A DNA stretch of 64,000 bases from Cellvibrionaceae bacterium (GCA_025800365.1 JAOXRT010000027.1:98479-162478); one strand, 5' to 3'; counted from the first letter of the stretch, positions 18,617 to 28,130 are shown. Made by a program: numbers and translations. Notes: a model not told the origin generated them from the letters alone.

Positions 18617-19270
18617 TCACTCCACTACAGAGGCTTGGCCACGGAGTCTTTCCCGGTTTAGCTGCAACCATTGTAAACCAATCAAGGTAGCCGCGTTATT
18701 CATCCTTCCGTTAAGCATAGCAGCAAACACCTCTTGCGCTGGAAAAACCAACAAACGAATGTCCTCATGCTCTTCATCAAGGCCATGAATCCCCCCAGCC
18801 TTGCTAAGATCACATAACAACGCATATAGAAATACTTCTTCATCGGTGCCGCCAGGGCTAGATAAATAACGGCAAATAAACTCCATATCCTTAGCTTGCA
18901 AGCCAGCCTCTTCCTCCAGTTCGCGAGCCATAACTTCTTCGGGGCTCTCACCGCCCTTATCCATCATCCCTGCTACCACCTCCAAACACCAAGGACCAGT
19001 AGGATGAGCGTGTGCACCAACCCTAAATTGCTCAATCAAAGCTATCTCATCGCGCCACGGGTCATAAATAATTCCAGCTACAGCATTGCCTCGACAAAAG
19101 ATTTCGCGCTGAAAGTTTTCAGTCCATTCACCTGAAAACATACGATGACGCAGCTGCCACTTTTGCATCTCAAAAAAGCCACCGTAGGCAACTTCCTTTT
19201 GATCATATTCAACATCGCTTTGCTCGAACTGGCTTTCGGTGAGTAGCGGCTTCTCATTTATTGAGTCCAT
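18617..19270 (-). CDS. nudF: ADP-ribose pyrophosphatase (Nudix)
   Basis: The 217-residue protein matches NudF along its length, including the C-terminal GIHGLDEEHEDIR and NNAATLIGLQWLQ. The Nudix box covers 101-123 and ends with ARELEEEAGL. Six residues rather than the canonical five separate the first Gly from the first Glu (GMMDKGGE), apparently a one-residue insertion. The enzyme hydrolyses ADP-ribose to AMP and ribose-5-phosphate. It is the first gene of the nudF-parE block. The preceding gene on this strand is the octaheme cytochrome, 25 bases away, so transcription may read through. Confidence 0.93.
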   Translation of the reverse strand: MDSINEKPLLTESQFEQSDVEYDQKEVAYGGFFEMQKWQLRHRMFSGEWTENFQREIFCRGNAVAGIIYDPWRDEIALIEQFRVGAHAHPTGPWCLEVVAGMMDKGGESPEEVMARELEEEAGLQAKDMEFICRYLSSPGGTDEEVFLYALLCDLSKAGGIHGLDEEHEDIRLLVFPAQEVFAAMLNGRMNNAATLIGLQWLQLNRERLRGQASVVE

Positions 19271-19295
19271 GATTTAATCAACATCCGGTTAATTG

Positions 19296-21455
19296 CTATC
19301 GGGTAATTTGCTCTAGTTGTGCTAAAAATCGGCGCCCTTGGCTATCCAACAAAGACTTAGCAGCCATCTCACGCAGAACGTTACGAGCTTTGATGCTTTT
19401 CCCAGTGGAATGCAATGCCACTGCATAAACATACGAGTAACGACTATTATCTGGCTCTAAATCAGCCGCTTGTGCCAAAGCCGCCACGGCGGGCGGGTAT
19501 TGTTTCGCTCGCACCAGCGCCAAGCCCAAAGCGTGCTGTGCGGCGGCCGCATCAGGTAAAGCACGACTAATCTGACGCAATAAGGCTAAGGACTGCTCGG
19601 CTTTAGCCTGTTGACGCAACAAATCAGCGAGATTTAAGTGGGCACCTAGATGCAAGGGCTCTAAGTCGATGGCCTTTCGGTAACTTTGCTCAGCTCTAGC
19701 CAGATCGTTAAGCGCTAAAAAATAAAGCCCCAAATTCAATTGCCCAGCTGCAGTATCCTGATGGAACATCAGGCTTTTTTTGTAATCATTCCATAAACCC
19801 TTAATGGCTCGATGTTGCGAGGCATCCAATGAGGCCGTATCGGCACCCAGAGTCTGCCGAGCAATCGCTAAACGTACAGCCATTACTGGTTCATCCAAAC
19901 TGGCCAGCAACTCTTGTAATCGCTGCGGCAGAGGCAAGGCAGCCATAAAGTTCACCGCGGCCTCTCTCACCATCGGTTCTGGATGGTGTAATCGTGATTG
20001 AGCAACCAATAGCGATTGATTGCTTGGTTGCTGGGCTAAGCGCTCTAAAATACTGGCCGCGATAATTGCAGGCTCTTTGCTAATACGAGACAACAGCTTA
20101 CGTGGATTCGATTCGGCCAAAGCGGGTTTCTCTGGTAAGGCCTTACCCGCGGATCGCAGCCAATCTTTAAAATGTTTACTGGCCCAGCTGTTATCGCGAT
20201 CCGTATGACATTGCACGCAAGCATTGGGACTGCCAAGCTCTTCACTCAAATCTGGACGAGGAATTCTAATACTGTGATCTCGACGAGGATCCACCACCAT
20301 ATAGTGAGTCTCTGGCATATGGCAGTTTACGCACTGTGCTCCAGTGCTTTGGGCTTTATGATGGTGATGCTTGGGCTGATCATAAACAGTTGGCACGTGG
20401 CATTGCGCGCAAACCGCATTCCCTGGCGCACGCAATTTTAGGCTATGCGGCTCGTGACAGTTACTACACTCCACCCCATGCTGAAACATTTTGCTTTGCA
20501 TAAATGAGCCCAGCACAAAGACTTCATCGTGAATTTGACCGTCACGGTGATACATGGGCTCGACCAGAGTCTGCAAAGCATGTTGCTCAAGAAAATCCTC
20601 TGCGGCTTTTGGCTCACGCTTTTCGTGTAGTAAACGGCGGCGAGAATGACAGCTACCACAAACATTAATTTGCTCGCTTATTTCACCCGCTGCACGAGGG
20701 CCTTGTTCTCGCTTCGCGATGACATCACCCGCACTTAGAATCCATCGCCCCTTAGCATGCAAACGTCGAATCTTTTTGTCGCCTTGCGGAGCTCCCGAGT
20801 TCGCCCAATCGAGGTGATCTTGGCCAGGGCCATGGCAAGCTTCACAGGCAACATTCACTTCCGACCATTGAGTGTTATAGCTCTGGGATAGCGGGTCATA
20901 GTTTCGCTGCAAGTTTGTTGAGTGGCATTCGGCGCAGCGACTGTTCCAGTTAAAGTATGCCCCTGTCCAATGCAGCGGATCGCCTGCCGGAATTTTTTCA
21001 TTAGGATAAAGATGAAACCAACGCTGACCACCTTCGGAGCTTGGGCGCGAATCCCAAGCAACCGTTAAAGCCTGCAATTTTCCATGCGGCATCTCTAGCA
21101 AATATTGCTGTAAAGGATAAAAGCCGAAGGTGTAGGCCACCTTAAACTCTTGCATTTTACCCTTGGCATTTTGGGTTTTTACAAAATAATCACCAGCCAG
21201 AGTATAAAATTCAGTCACCTCACCAAAGTGATCAAAGCGGCTATTGTTAAAATTACCCAATACATAATCTGACTTAGCTGGCTTCATCGCCCAATCATGA
21301 TGAGAGCCCTGCCAAGCTTGGTAGGCCTCAGTATGACAAGTTTTGCACTGCTCGCTGCCAACCCAATCCCCATAGAGGGTAGCCGGCAACAACAGTAAAA
21401 GCATAAACAGCGTGGCAGCTAGCTTTTGCTGTAGGGGTTTAAAGGGGGTAAACAT
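19296..21455 (-). CDS. Octaheme c-type cytochrome with HEAT-like and TPR repeats
   Basis: The 719-residue protein starts with a signal peptide (about 11-29). It has eight CxxCH haem-binding motifs, with first cysteines at 37, 174, 204, 266, 330, 349, 375 and 413. Many extra histidines (for example HHHHK near 363) could serve as distal ligands. A HEAT-like stretch (about 470-545) and TPR repeats (about 575-700) follow. It should be a periplasmic electron-transfer protein with a protein-binding tail. Its start overlaps the end of batD by 37 bases, so it belongs to the Bat operon. The redox partner and substrate are unknown. The start has no good ribosome binding site, and translational coupling would explain this. 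Confidence 0.9.
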   Translation of the reverse strand: MFTPFKPLQQKLAATLFMLLLLLPATLYGDWVGSEQCKTCHTEAYQAWQGSHHDWAMKPAKSDYVLGNFNNSRFDHFGEVTEFYTLAGDYFVKTQNAKGKMQEFKVAYTFGFYPLQQYLLEMPHGKLQALTVAWDSRPSSEGGQRWFHLYPNEKIPAGDPLHWTGAYFNWNSRCAECHSTNLQRNYDPLSQSYNTQWSEVNVACEACHGPGQDHLDWANSGAPQGDKKIRRLHAKGRWILSAGDVIAKREQGPRAAGEISEQINVCGSCHSRRRLLHEKREPKAAEDFLEQHALQTLVEPMYHRDGQIHDEVFVLGSFMQSKMFQHGVECSNCHEPHSLKLRAPGNAVCAQCHVPTVYDQPKHHHHKAQSTGAQCVNCHMPETHYMVVDPRRDHSIRIPRPDLSEELGSPNACVQCHTDRDNSWASKHFKDWLRSAGKALPEKPALAESNPRKLLSRISKEPAIIAASILERLAQQPSNQSLLVAQSRLHHPEPMVREAAVNFMAALPLPQRLQELLASLDEPVMAVRLAIARQTLGADTASLDASQHRAIKGLWNDYKKSLMFHQDTAAGQLNLGLYFLALNDLARAEQSYRKAIDLEPLHLGAHLNLADLLRQQAKAEQSLALLRQISRALPDAAAAQHALGLALVRAKQYPPAVAALAQAADLEPDNSRYSYVYAVALHSTGKSIKARNVLREMAAKSLLDSQGRRFLAQLEQITR

Positions 21456-22795
21456 ATATTTTTATCAAGCTTTTGTTTTTTCTTGTGCCCCTGCAAGATT
21501 GAACGCAAAGACCTTATTTCGTTTCTAATTTTTTCTAATTCTATGTACTCTATCTTAGTTCGCTCAGCACCTTCATCATTTTCAGAAGCAGCGCCTTGTA
21601 ACTCATAGGGCATAGATAAGAAGCCTCTTAGATGAATATACGGCTCTAAAACCTCTGAGTCGACACCATAATGCTGTAACCACAGGGGCATTATGCGAGA
21701 GACCTCCTGGGCGGCGTTTTGATTTAGCGCGCCAAGCAACTCGTCATATACGCTTTTCTCCGAGCTTGCTGGATGCTGTCGCTTTAACTTCTTCAGTAAC
21801 GACCGGGCAGCAGCTGAATAATATAAAAGCACCGAAATAGACAATACAAGCATCAGGGTCGCGAGCAACCGCCATGGAACAAGCTGCCCAACATGAATCG
21901 TTTTAGCGGCCAATTCTCTGTACTGGAATTCTGCCAGATCACTATCCCAGTAAGATAAGGCTATCGCTGGTATCTCCAGCTGGCCTGCAGAGCTAAACTC
22001 ATAACGCCATACCTCTTCACGAATAGCGCTGACTTCGCCGCGATTTTCTAAATCCTCTAAGCGGCTAAGCTCGGTGTAAAGCGCTCCAAGCTCATTGCTT
22101 TGCTGAGAAAACTGGCGCCCCTCACTACTCCCCAACGAGTTATCGGAGTGGCGATTTAATAAATGAAGGTTTGGCAAAAGCACTGCGCTAATCTTTTCTG
22201 CCCTCAGAGACAAGCGGCGAATCAAGATATCACCCAGCTGTAGCTCCCACTCCTGCTCTTCTGGCAAATCTATTGACTCCCCCTGTCGCAAAAGCTGGTA
22301 ATTCTCTTCTAGCTGTAAATTACGCGCCACGATTGCTGGTGCACTTTCCTTCACAGTAAATATTAGATCATCACTCTGCAGCGATAAGCGATGCTCCTCC
22401 CCTGCCACGCTTATCGTTAACTTCAGCACCACAGGGGGGATATAGAAGGCTCCTAAGCGCTGGGGGTATATTCGATACTGCTGCTCTTGGACAATATATT
22501 CCACACCGTTTATTTGCTCTTGACTATGATTTGCAAAAGACAATGGTCGTACGGTTAAAGCACCATCAATTTCAATCTCCGGATAACGCGGCGCTTTTCG
22601 GAGCCAAGTTTTACTATATAGCTTGACACTTAAAATTCTCTCTTGCCCAAGCAAAGCGTCTTCAGGTTCATCAAGCAAAGCTATACGCACAAAAGCTAGA
22701 GACTGATCCTGCTCTGCTGCCGCAAAAACAAATGGACTCCCTAAGGACATTAGTAAGGCAAGGAATAAGGACCATAGAGAAATCAGGGGATTCAT
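21419..22795 (-). CDS. batD: BatD-like membrane protein
   Basis: The 458-residue product has a signal peptide (MNPLISLWSLFLALLMSLG region), an extracytoplasmic beta-rich part with Ig-like BatD character (about 25-340) and one membrane helix (about 345-365). A cytoplasmic tail rich in charged residues follows. I chose the ATG at 22795 because it overlaps the upstream TPR gene's stop (ATGA) and because the longer frame is not signal-peptide-like. BatD belongs to the Bacteroides aerotolerance set, which is thought to act with MoxR ATPases and VWA proteins in envelope stress or protein maturation. Confidence 0.85.
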   Translation of the reverse strand: MNPLISLWSLFLALLMSLGSPFVFAAAEQDQSLAFVRIALLDEPEDALLGQERILSVKLYSKTWLRKAPRYPEIEIDGALTVRPLSFANHSQEQINGVEYIVQEQQYRIYPQRLGAFYIPPVVLKLTISVAGEEHRLSLQSDDLIFTVKESAPAIVARNLQLEENYQLLRQGESIDLPEEQEWELQLGDILIRRLSLRAEKISAVLLPNLHLLNRHSDNSLGSSEGRQFSQQSNELGALYTELSRLEDLENRGEVSAIREEVWRYEFSSAGQLEIPAIALSYWDSDLAEFQYRELAAKTIHVGQLVPWRLLATLMLVLSISVLLYYSAAARSLLKKLKRQHPASSEKSVYDELLGALNQNAAQEVSRIMPLWLQHYGVDSEVLEPYIHLRGFLSMPYELQGAASENDEGAERTKIEYIELEKIRNEIRSLRSILQGHKKKQKLDKNICLPPLNPYSKS

Positions 22796-23487
22796 TGTTC
22801 GCCCCCCGCACTTTCTTTCAGCTGTTGCTGATGCCATTGATAGGCAAATTTTCTTTGCAAGAAGTCCACTGGCTTGCGATTTAGTTGACGCAACCAAAGT
22901 TGTCGTAATGCTGTCTCGCTGAGATCACCGCTAGCTAAGGCATCATCGACTTGCTGATCACTGCTGTCCTTATCTAGATCGAAAGAAATATCGTCAGCGG
23001 CGAAATCACTTTTGCTATCCTGGTCCTTATCGCGGCGCTGACGAGGTTTTTCTTGCAGGACCTCCATAAGCTTTAAATTGTGTTCCGCTTCTGGCCAAAG
23101 TGGCTGCAGAGCCAATGCCATACGATAAGCAATAATTGCATCACTATAGCGCTCTTGATGAGCCAAGCTATTGGCCAGAGCAAAGTAAGCCAGCTCATCG
23201 TGTTCATTCAAAAGCAACGCCTCAGCTTTGCTAAAGTCTTCAGCCGCATAGTAAGCAATGGCTGCCTGACGCGTCCCACCTAATAGCTGAGCAGCCTGTA
23301 AATATTCAGCTCGCTGCCAGTGCTGAGCCGCAAGCTGCTCCTCTGTCCACCACCACTGTTTAGGACTTACCCCAGGCTTAAAGGCAAATACTATATGTAA
23401 GACAAGCAACAACAATAAAAATGCCATAAGACTTACGTCAAAAAGCATTTTGATTCGTTTGATTTGTTGCTGCTTTGTTTTATACAT
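22792..23487 (-). CDS. Membrane-anchored TPR protein of the Bat operon
   Basis: The 231-residue protein has one N-terminal membrane helix (about 13-33). TPR repeats follow (about 55-145: ALLLNEHDELAYFALANSL, then YSDAIIAYRMALALQPLWPEAEHNL), then a charged low-complexity segment (RQRRDKDQDSKSD). In Pseudomonas-type operons this module is fused to the second VWA protein; here it is a separate gene 3 bases after it. It probably scaffolds the Bat complex at the membrane. Confidence 0.85.
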   Translation of the reverse strand: MYKTKQQQIKRIKMLFDVSLMAFLLLLLVLHIVFAFKPGVSPKQWWWTEEQLAAQHWQRAEYLQAAQLLGGTRQAAIAYYAAEDFSKAEALLLNEHDELAYFALANSLAHQERYSDAIIAYRMALALQPLWPEAEHNLKLMEVLQEKPRQRRDKDQDSKSDFAADDISFDLDKDSSDQQVDDALASGDLSETALRQLWLRQLNRKPVDFLQRKFAYQWHQQQLKESAGGEQ

Positions 23488-23490
23488 AGC

Positions 23491-24402
23491 TTAAGTCCAA
23501 CTGAGCACCATACCACGCCGAAACCATAGCAAAGCCAAGATTAATAAGGGCCACAATAGAAAGTAGCCCGCATCTTGCCAATCATCTTCTTCACCATAAG
23601 CCAAGCTGCGTTGCTGCTTCTTTAGCAGCCACTTAAAGTGACTAAGGTCGCTATCACCAGTGCTCATTTGCAAGGCCTCGAAGTTTAACTCTGAGAAGAA
23701 CGCGGGCATCTCCTGTGCATCATAAGACCAGTAGATTTTTAATAGCTCCGACTTAAAACCAGCAAACTGACTGGCTTCAACGAGGCTCTCATTATTGCCT
23801 ATCACCACAACCGTGCTTTGAGGGTATCGCCGCAGATCCAGCTGCTGCCGTACATACTGCATGGCCAAGTCGGGTCGGTAACCATCTTCCGGCATTAAGT
23901 CCGCTGACAGATCGGCAAGGTATAAGTTTATCGCCTGATGATCTCGGCTAAGCGGCAATACATTATGAGCACTGCCGGAAAACACCATAAGAGCAACCGG
24001 CATATTTTTATTGGCTTGCAATAGGGATCGTATTTTTAATTTCGCCGTTAACAAACGCTGCTCATCTTCTTGCATCCCTTCATTGAGCTGCAAGACAAGA
24101 TAAATTGCTTCTTGAGTTTGTTTTAGCGGGTTAGCCTTGAGCTGCCAACTGGGGCCTGCAACGACCATTACCGCCAAGCTGCAAGTCAACAACATTAACA
24201 TTAGCGGGCTTAGCCCAGAATGATGGCGGCTATCCACAGCAAGTATGTCCAGATACTCTGCCTTGATGATCTGTCCCCAGCGGCTAGCCAAGCGGGCCTG
24301 CAATAAGGCCATCACATACAAAAGCACTGCCGGCAGCAGCAACCATAAAGCCCAAGGGCGTAAGAAGTGGAAGCTTTGCCAGTATTCCCAGAAACTAATC
24401 AT
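23491..24402 (-). CDS. BatB-like VWA protein with lost MIDAS motif
   Basis: The 303-residue protein has membrane helices near 18-35, 66-84 and the C-terminus (about 280-297) around a VWA-like domain. The expected MIDAS DxSxS is replaced by Q105-L-N107-E-G109 (LVLQLNEGM), so metal-dependent binding at this site should be lost, although the strand pattern is kept. It starts 8 bases inside the end of the upstream BatA-like gene. It is probably a structural partner of the intact VWA protein. Confidence 0.85.
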   Translation of the reverse strand: MISFWEYWQSFHFLRPWALWLLLPAVLLYVMALLQARLASRWGQIIKAEYLDILAVDSRHHSGLSPLMLMLLTCSLAVMVVAGPSWQLKANPLKQTQEAIYLVLQLNEGMQEDEQRLLTAKLKIRSLLQANKNMPVALMVFSGSAHNVLPLSRDHQAINLYLADLSADLMPEDGYRPDLAMQYVRQQLDLRRYPQSTVVVIGNNESLVEASQFAGFKSELLKIYWSYDAQEMPAFFSELNFEALQMSTGDSDLSHFKWLLKKQQRSLAYGEEDDWQDAGYFLLWPLLILALLWFRRGMVLSWT

Positions 24403-25444
24403 TGCCTGCCTCCAGGCTAGAAGCTAAGGCACTCTTTCTGCGCTGATTAAAAGCTTGGCTAGCTAAATAAAAATGTACGAGATAGGCCAGCAATACAGCC
24501 AGTAGTACCGGCCAATAAAATAAATTGTGGCTCGGTTGATAGTAATGTACGGCGAATCGACTCGGTTCTAGCTCATCCAAAAGCTCAGATACTCGAGTCA
24601 AGGCATCTGCATCTTCAGCATGAAAATAGCGTCCACCAGTGATATCAGCAAGGCTTTGCAACTGCCCTTCATCGACCGCCTGTTCCGCGACAGCCTCCAG
24701 CTTACCCAATAGAATAGGGTAAATTTTTATTCCAGCACTGGCCGCTAAGCGTGCAGCTTCTTTCGGTGGCACTCGACTGCCAGAGTCGTTGCCATCACTT
24801 AATAGCAACAATACCCGGCTGCGATCCGCAGCCATAGCATCGCTAGCTTGCTTCTCTTCCATAAAATGCTTGTAGGCGAAACCAATAGCATCACCCAGCA
24901 TGGTCTTAGGCCCCGCCATTCGTACTCGGCTTTCTTCTAACAGCGTATTAAAAAGCGCTTTATCTTCGCTAAAAGGCAATTGCAAATAAGGAGCGTCTCC
25001 ATAGACCATCAGGGCCAGTCGATCGCCTTCACGCGCCTCAGAGAACGCACTTAATACTTGCTTAGCTCCCCGCAGTCGCGACATGGCCTGCTCGCCTTCT
25101 GGGGCAAAATCCAGCTCGGCCATTGAGCCGGACAAATCGACAGCAATTAACAGATCACGGGTTGGCTCTCGCAGCTCAACAGGTTCGCCCAACCACACTG
25201 GCTTGGCCGCGGCCAGCAATAACAATAGCCATACCGATAACAACAAAAATACTTGGATTTTACGTCGCCGCTGAACAGTTTGAGTTTGCAAAACTTGCCC
25301 CTGCTCTTTAAGTAAAGCCTTAAAGAATGGCACTTGAAGAGAGCGGCGTTGGCTACCGTAAGCAGGAGCTAACTTTCTTATTAACCAAGGCAAGGGCAAT
25401 AGAAGCAGAACCCAGAGCTGCTCAAAGGACAACATGCGACTCAC
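24395..25444 (-). CDS. batA: BatA-like VWA-domain membrane protein
   Basis: The 349-residue protein has membrane helices near 8-22, 64-80 and 308-327. The VWA domain has an intact MIDAS (D103-L-S105-G-S107 in AVDLSGSMAELD) and LLLLSDGNDSG. The family works with MoxR AAA+ ATPases as a substrate or adaptor component in envelope maturation. It overlaps both neighbours, the DUF4381 gene upstream and the BatB-like gene downstream, which indicates tight translational coupling. Confidence 0.9.
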   Translation of the reverse strand: MSRMLSFEQLWVLLLLPLPWLIRKLAPAYGSQRRSLQVPFFKALLKEQGQVLQTQTVQRRRKIQVFLLLSVWLLLLLAAAKPVWLGEPVELREPTRDLLIAVDLSGSMAELDFAPEGEQAMSRLRGAKQVLSAFSEAREGDRLALMVYGDAPYLQLPFSEDKALFNTLLEESRVRMAGPKTMLGDAIGFAYKHFMEEKQASDAMAADRSRVLLLLSDGNDSGSRVPPKEAARLAASAGIKIYPILLGKLEAVAEQAVDEGQLQSLADITGGRYFHAEDADALTRVSELLDELEPSRFAVHYYQPSHNLFYWPVLLAVLLAYLVHFYLASQAFNQRRKSALASSLEAGND

Positions 25445-26072
25445 CCACTTTATGATTATTTACCCAATACAACATCTTACTATGCAAGGCCTTTAGTTGT
25501 TCTTGATCTAGCTGCTTTGTCGTTTTTTCAAAGCGGGCTCTCTCTAAAGCAGCTAGCTCTTGTTCTTCTAGCCTGATCGATATAGGAGCATCGCTCGGTA
25601 AAAGCTGATTAATAAGCTCAAGCCTCTGGTGCTCAGAAAGGGAGTTCAATGTTTTACGATCTGTGAATACCAACAAACAACGCTGCAGGATTTCAGCCAA
25701 TCGATTCGCATTATCCAACTCACCCTTTTCGATAGCGGCAGCAACATCTTCTAGTTCGCTTTGTGCTTCCAAACGGTAATAATCCAACTGCCCCTGCAAT
25801 CTTCCTAGCAGCCAAAACCTCAGCAATACAATTAATAAAAAGGTAAGCCCAAGCAATAGGATTTCTGTTTTAGGAATATACATCTGCAGGCCGCTAGGCA
25901 ATTCACCGGCCACTGATTCCAGCTCGTAAAAATGTTCTAGCCAATCATTACCAAAGCCCTGAAACCAAAAATCCGGCCTTGCCCCTTCAATGGATGCAGC
26001 CAGCTGCTCTTCCTGCGCCTCAGCATTGAGAAGCTTATTTTCCGGATCGCTTAGAGAGACTTCCTGCTTCAC
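25422..26072 (-). CDS. DUF4381 membrane protein of the MoxR-Bat operon
   Basis: The 216-residue protein has one membrane helix (about 71-92: ILLLGLTFLLIVLLRFWLL) and a helical C-terminal domain typical of DUF4381 (RLAEILQRCLL, then ERARFEK). I chose the GTG at 26072, which overlaps the DUF58 stop (GTGA) and has AGGAGAG upstream, over an upstream ATG at 26102. DUF4381 proteins regularly sit between DUF58 and the VWA genes. The molecular function is unknown. Confidence 0.82.
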   Translation of the reverse strand: MKQEVSLSDPENKLLNAEAQEEQLAASIEGARPDFWFQGFGNDWLEHFYELESVAGELPSGLQMYIPKTEILLLGLTFLLIVLLRFWLLGRLQGQLDYYRLEAQSELEDVAAAIEKGELDNANRLAEILQRCLLVFTDRKTLNSLSEHQRLELINQLLPSDAPISIRLEEQELAALERARFEKTTKQLDQEQLKALHSKMLYWVNNHKVGESHVVL

Positions 26073-27019
26073 AAGAGCTCTCCTCGATATTGCAAAGCAC
26101 AATCAAAAGGCAACAGCTTAATGTTGGGTAGAGAGGAGGCAATATGCGATAAGAACTGCAAGCGCTGAAAAAATGTATGCTGCAAAGCAAGTTGCATATC
26201 CGGGTCGGAACTATTGATTTCAGCATGATGATATCCATCTGATATCGGTAAAAAACCTGCCTCCGGAAAGCTCCGCTCCAACTCGTCAAAAATATAAATT
26301 AAACGAAGTGAATTATGCTGAGATAAGGCTTCCAACTGCTGCTTCAATCGTTTTTTCTGTTCTTCCTTCAGCAAACTCATAAAATCACTAACGATATAAA
26401 TATGACGTCCGCGATAACGACGATTGAGCATTTCCTCTAAGCAGGACGACAGAAATTGATCTGAAGCCACTGCCCTTGCACTAATATTTTGATTAATCTT
26501 TTGTAGATCAGACAAAGCCAGCAACCAAGACTGAAGGCTTCGACTCGAACGCCCCCAGTGAACTTCGGAGCTGGAAACTACAGAACAAGAACAAGGGTCC
26601 CCTTGGTGAATAGCCTGCCATCCGATCTGAGCCGCCAGTTTAGCCGCTGTAGCCGCCTTACTATCAGCCAACGAGCCAAACAACATGCTCGCGCCTTGGT
26701 CGACAAGCAGTTCAAAGCGCTGCTCTTTCTCTTCTTGGTAATGGCGCACATAGGGACTCTGCTTGCGACTACTCAGCTTCCAATCAACGTGGCGTATATC
26801 ATCACCTTGCTGATAGTGATTAAGCTCAGCGAAATCGAGACCACTGCCTTTGCGCGAACCACTACGATGACCAAGCAAAGGCCCAAGCAAGCCTTCCAGA
26901 AACAACGGCATTAAACTTTTGCTAGGCTCGGATTGATGAATTAAGGTCTCCATATCCACTTGGATACCCGCTTCAAGCAGCTTTTTGGAAGCTGGACTTT
27001 TAGCGTTTCCGATTGCCAT
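26069..27019 (-). CDS. DUF58 domain protein of the MoxR-Bat operon
   Basis: The 316-residue protein carries the DUF58 hallmark (GLDFAELNHYQQGDDIRHVDWKLSSRKQSPYVRHYQEEKEQR at about 60-101). The second half has a degenerate VWA-like fold (IYIVSDFMSLL). It follows moxR after 39 bases and its stop overlaps the DUF4381 start. DUF58 proteins are constant partners of MoxR ATPases, but the biochemical role is not known. Confidence 0.88.
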   Translation of the reverse strand: MAIGNAKSPASKKLLEAGIQVDMETLIHQSEPSKSLMPLFLEGLLGPLLGHRSGSRKGSGLDFAELNHYQQGDDIRHVDWKLSSRKQSPYVRHYQEEKEQRFELLVDQGASMLFGSLADSKAATAAKLAAQIGWQAIHQGDPCSCSVVSSSEVHWGRSSRSLQSWLLALSDLQKINQNISARAVASDQFLSSCLEEMLNRRYRGRHIYIVSDFMSLLKEEQKKRLKQQLEALSQHNSLRLIYIFDELERSFPEAGFLPISDGYHHAEINSSDPDMQLALQHTFFQRLQFLSHIASSLPNIKLLPFDCALQYRGELL

Positions 27020-27058
27020 TACATGCCGCCCAAAAGTATTGTCATGGAATACTTACCG

Positions 27059-28024
27059 TTACACCAAAACCTGCTCCAATAGCTCAGCACAAGCATCTGC
27101 ACTGCTATAGGACTCGGCCTGGGCGCGATAGTTAAGTTGGATTCTATGGGCCATGACTTCCGGTAGCACAGCGGCAACATCTTCAGGCAAAACATGATCA
27201 CGACCTGCAAGCCAGGCTCTCGCCCTAGAACATTTGTCTAAAGCAATACTGGCCCTTGGACTAGCGCCTAATTGGATATATTGAGGCAAGCGACTGTCTT
27301 GATACAGTTCGGGCTGGCGTGTTGCCATGACAAGATTAACAATATATTGCTCTATCGCCGGCGCCACATGTGTTTGTTGAAAGGCCTGCCTAGCCGCCAG
27401 CAAGTTATCTTCACTGATGGTGCAAGACAATGGCTCTGCTTGCTGCTCTTCACTACGAACTAAACGAATGATGTTCAACTCTTCTTCGGCATCAGGATAT
27501 GACACACAAGTTTTTAATAGAAATCTATCCAACTGCGCCTCGGGCAGTGGATAGGTGCCCTCTTGCTCAATGGGGTTTTGAGTAGCGACAACCATAAACA
27601 CCGTGGGCAAAGCATAACTTTTACCCGCAACCGTGACTTGCCGCTCTTCCATTGCCTCTAACAATGCGGACTGCACTTTAGCAGGCGCACGATTGATTTC
27701 ATCAGCGAGAATCAGATTGTTAAAAATTGGGCCAGCTTGAAAACTAAGACTTTGCTGCCCCGCTTCCTGATGCAGCACTTCGGCTCCGGTAACATCGGCC
27801 GGTAAAAGATCAGGGGTAAACTGTATTCGCCCCATATCACCTTGAATGCTCTGCCCTAGCAGCTTTACCAAACGCGTTTTTGCTGTGCCCGGATAACCTT
27901 CAAGGAGAATATGTCCATTGCACAATAGCGCGAGAAGAAGCGAATCTAGCAGAGCTTCTTGGCCAATTAAGCGTTGATGCAAACTGCTGCGCAGCTCAGC
28001 AAACTGTTGACGCAAAGCATCCAT
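27059..28024 (-). CDS. moxR: MoxR-family AAA+ ATPase
   Basis: The 321-residue protein has Walker A GYPGTAKT (43-50), Walker B LILADEINRAPAKVQSALLEAMEE, sensor 1 VVATQNPIEQEGTYPLPEAQLDRF, and the lid with GASPRASIAL. MoxR ATPases act as chaperones with VWA proteins to mature or insert metal cofactors or remodel complexes. It is the first gene of an eight-gene minus-strand operon ending with the octaheme cytochrome. The promoter should lie in 28025-28100. Confidence 0.93.
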   Translation of the reverse strand: MDALRQQFAELRSSLHQRLIGQEALLDSLLLALLCNGHILLEGYPGTAKTRLVKLLGQSIQGDMGRIQFTPDLLPADVTGAEVLHQEAGQQSLSFQAGPIFNNLILADEINRAPAKVQSALLEAMEERQVTVAGKSYALPTVFMVVATQNPIEQEGTYPLPEAQLDRFLLKTCVSYPDAEEELNIIRLVRSEEQQAEPLSCTISEDNLLAARQAFQQTHVAPAIEQYIVNLVMATRQPELYQDSRLPQYIQLGASPRASIALDKCSRARAWLAGRDHVLPEDVAAVLPEVMAHRIQLNYRAQAESYSSADACAELLEQVLV

Positions 28025-28101
28025 GACGAAACCTATTATGAGTTATTGCTATTGGTCGGCCCTAGCGTCAAAAGCCGCTTAAGGGCCAAAGAAAGCATAA
28101 C

Positions 28102-28130
28102 AAAAAACCCAGCACTGGGCTGGGCTTTTT
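28102..28130 (-). terminator. Rho-independent terminator of the sulfatase gene
   Basis: The stem CCCAGC/GCTGGG (28108-28113 and 28119-28124, loop ACTGG) is followed on the minus strand by six T residues. It lies 48 bases after the sulfatase stop and separates that gene from the moxR operon. Confidence 0.82.
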
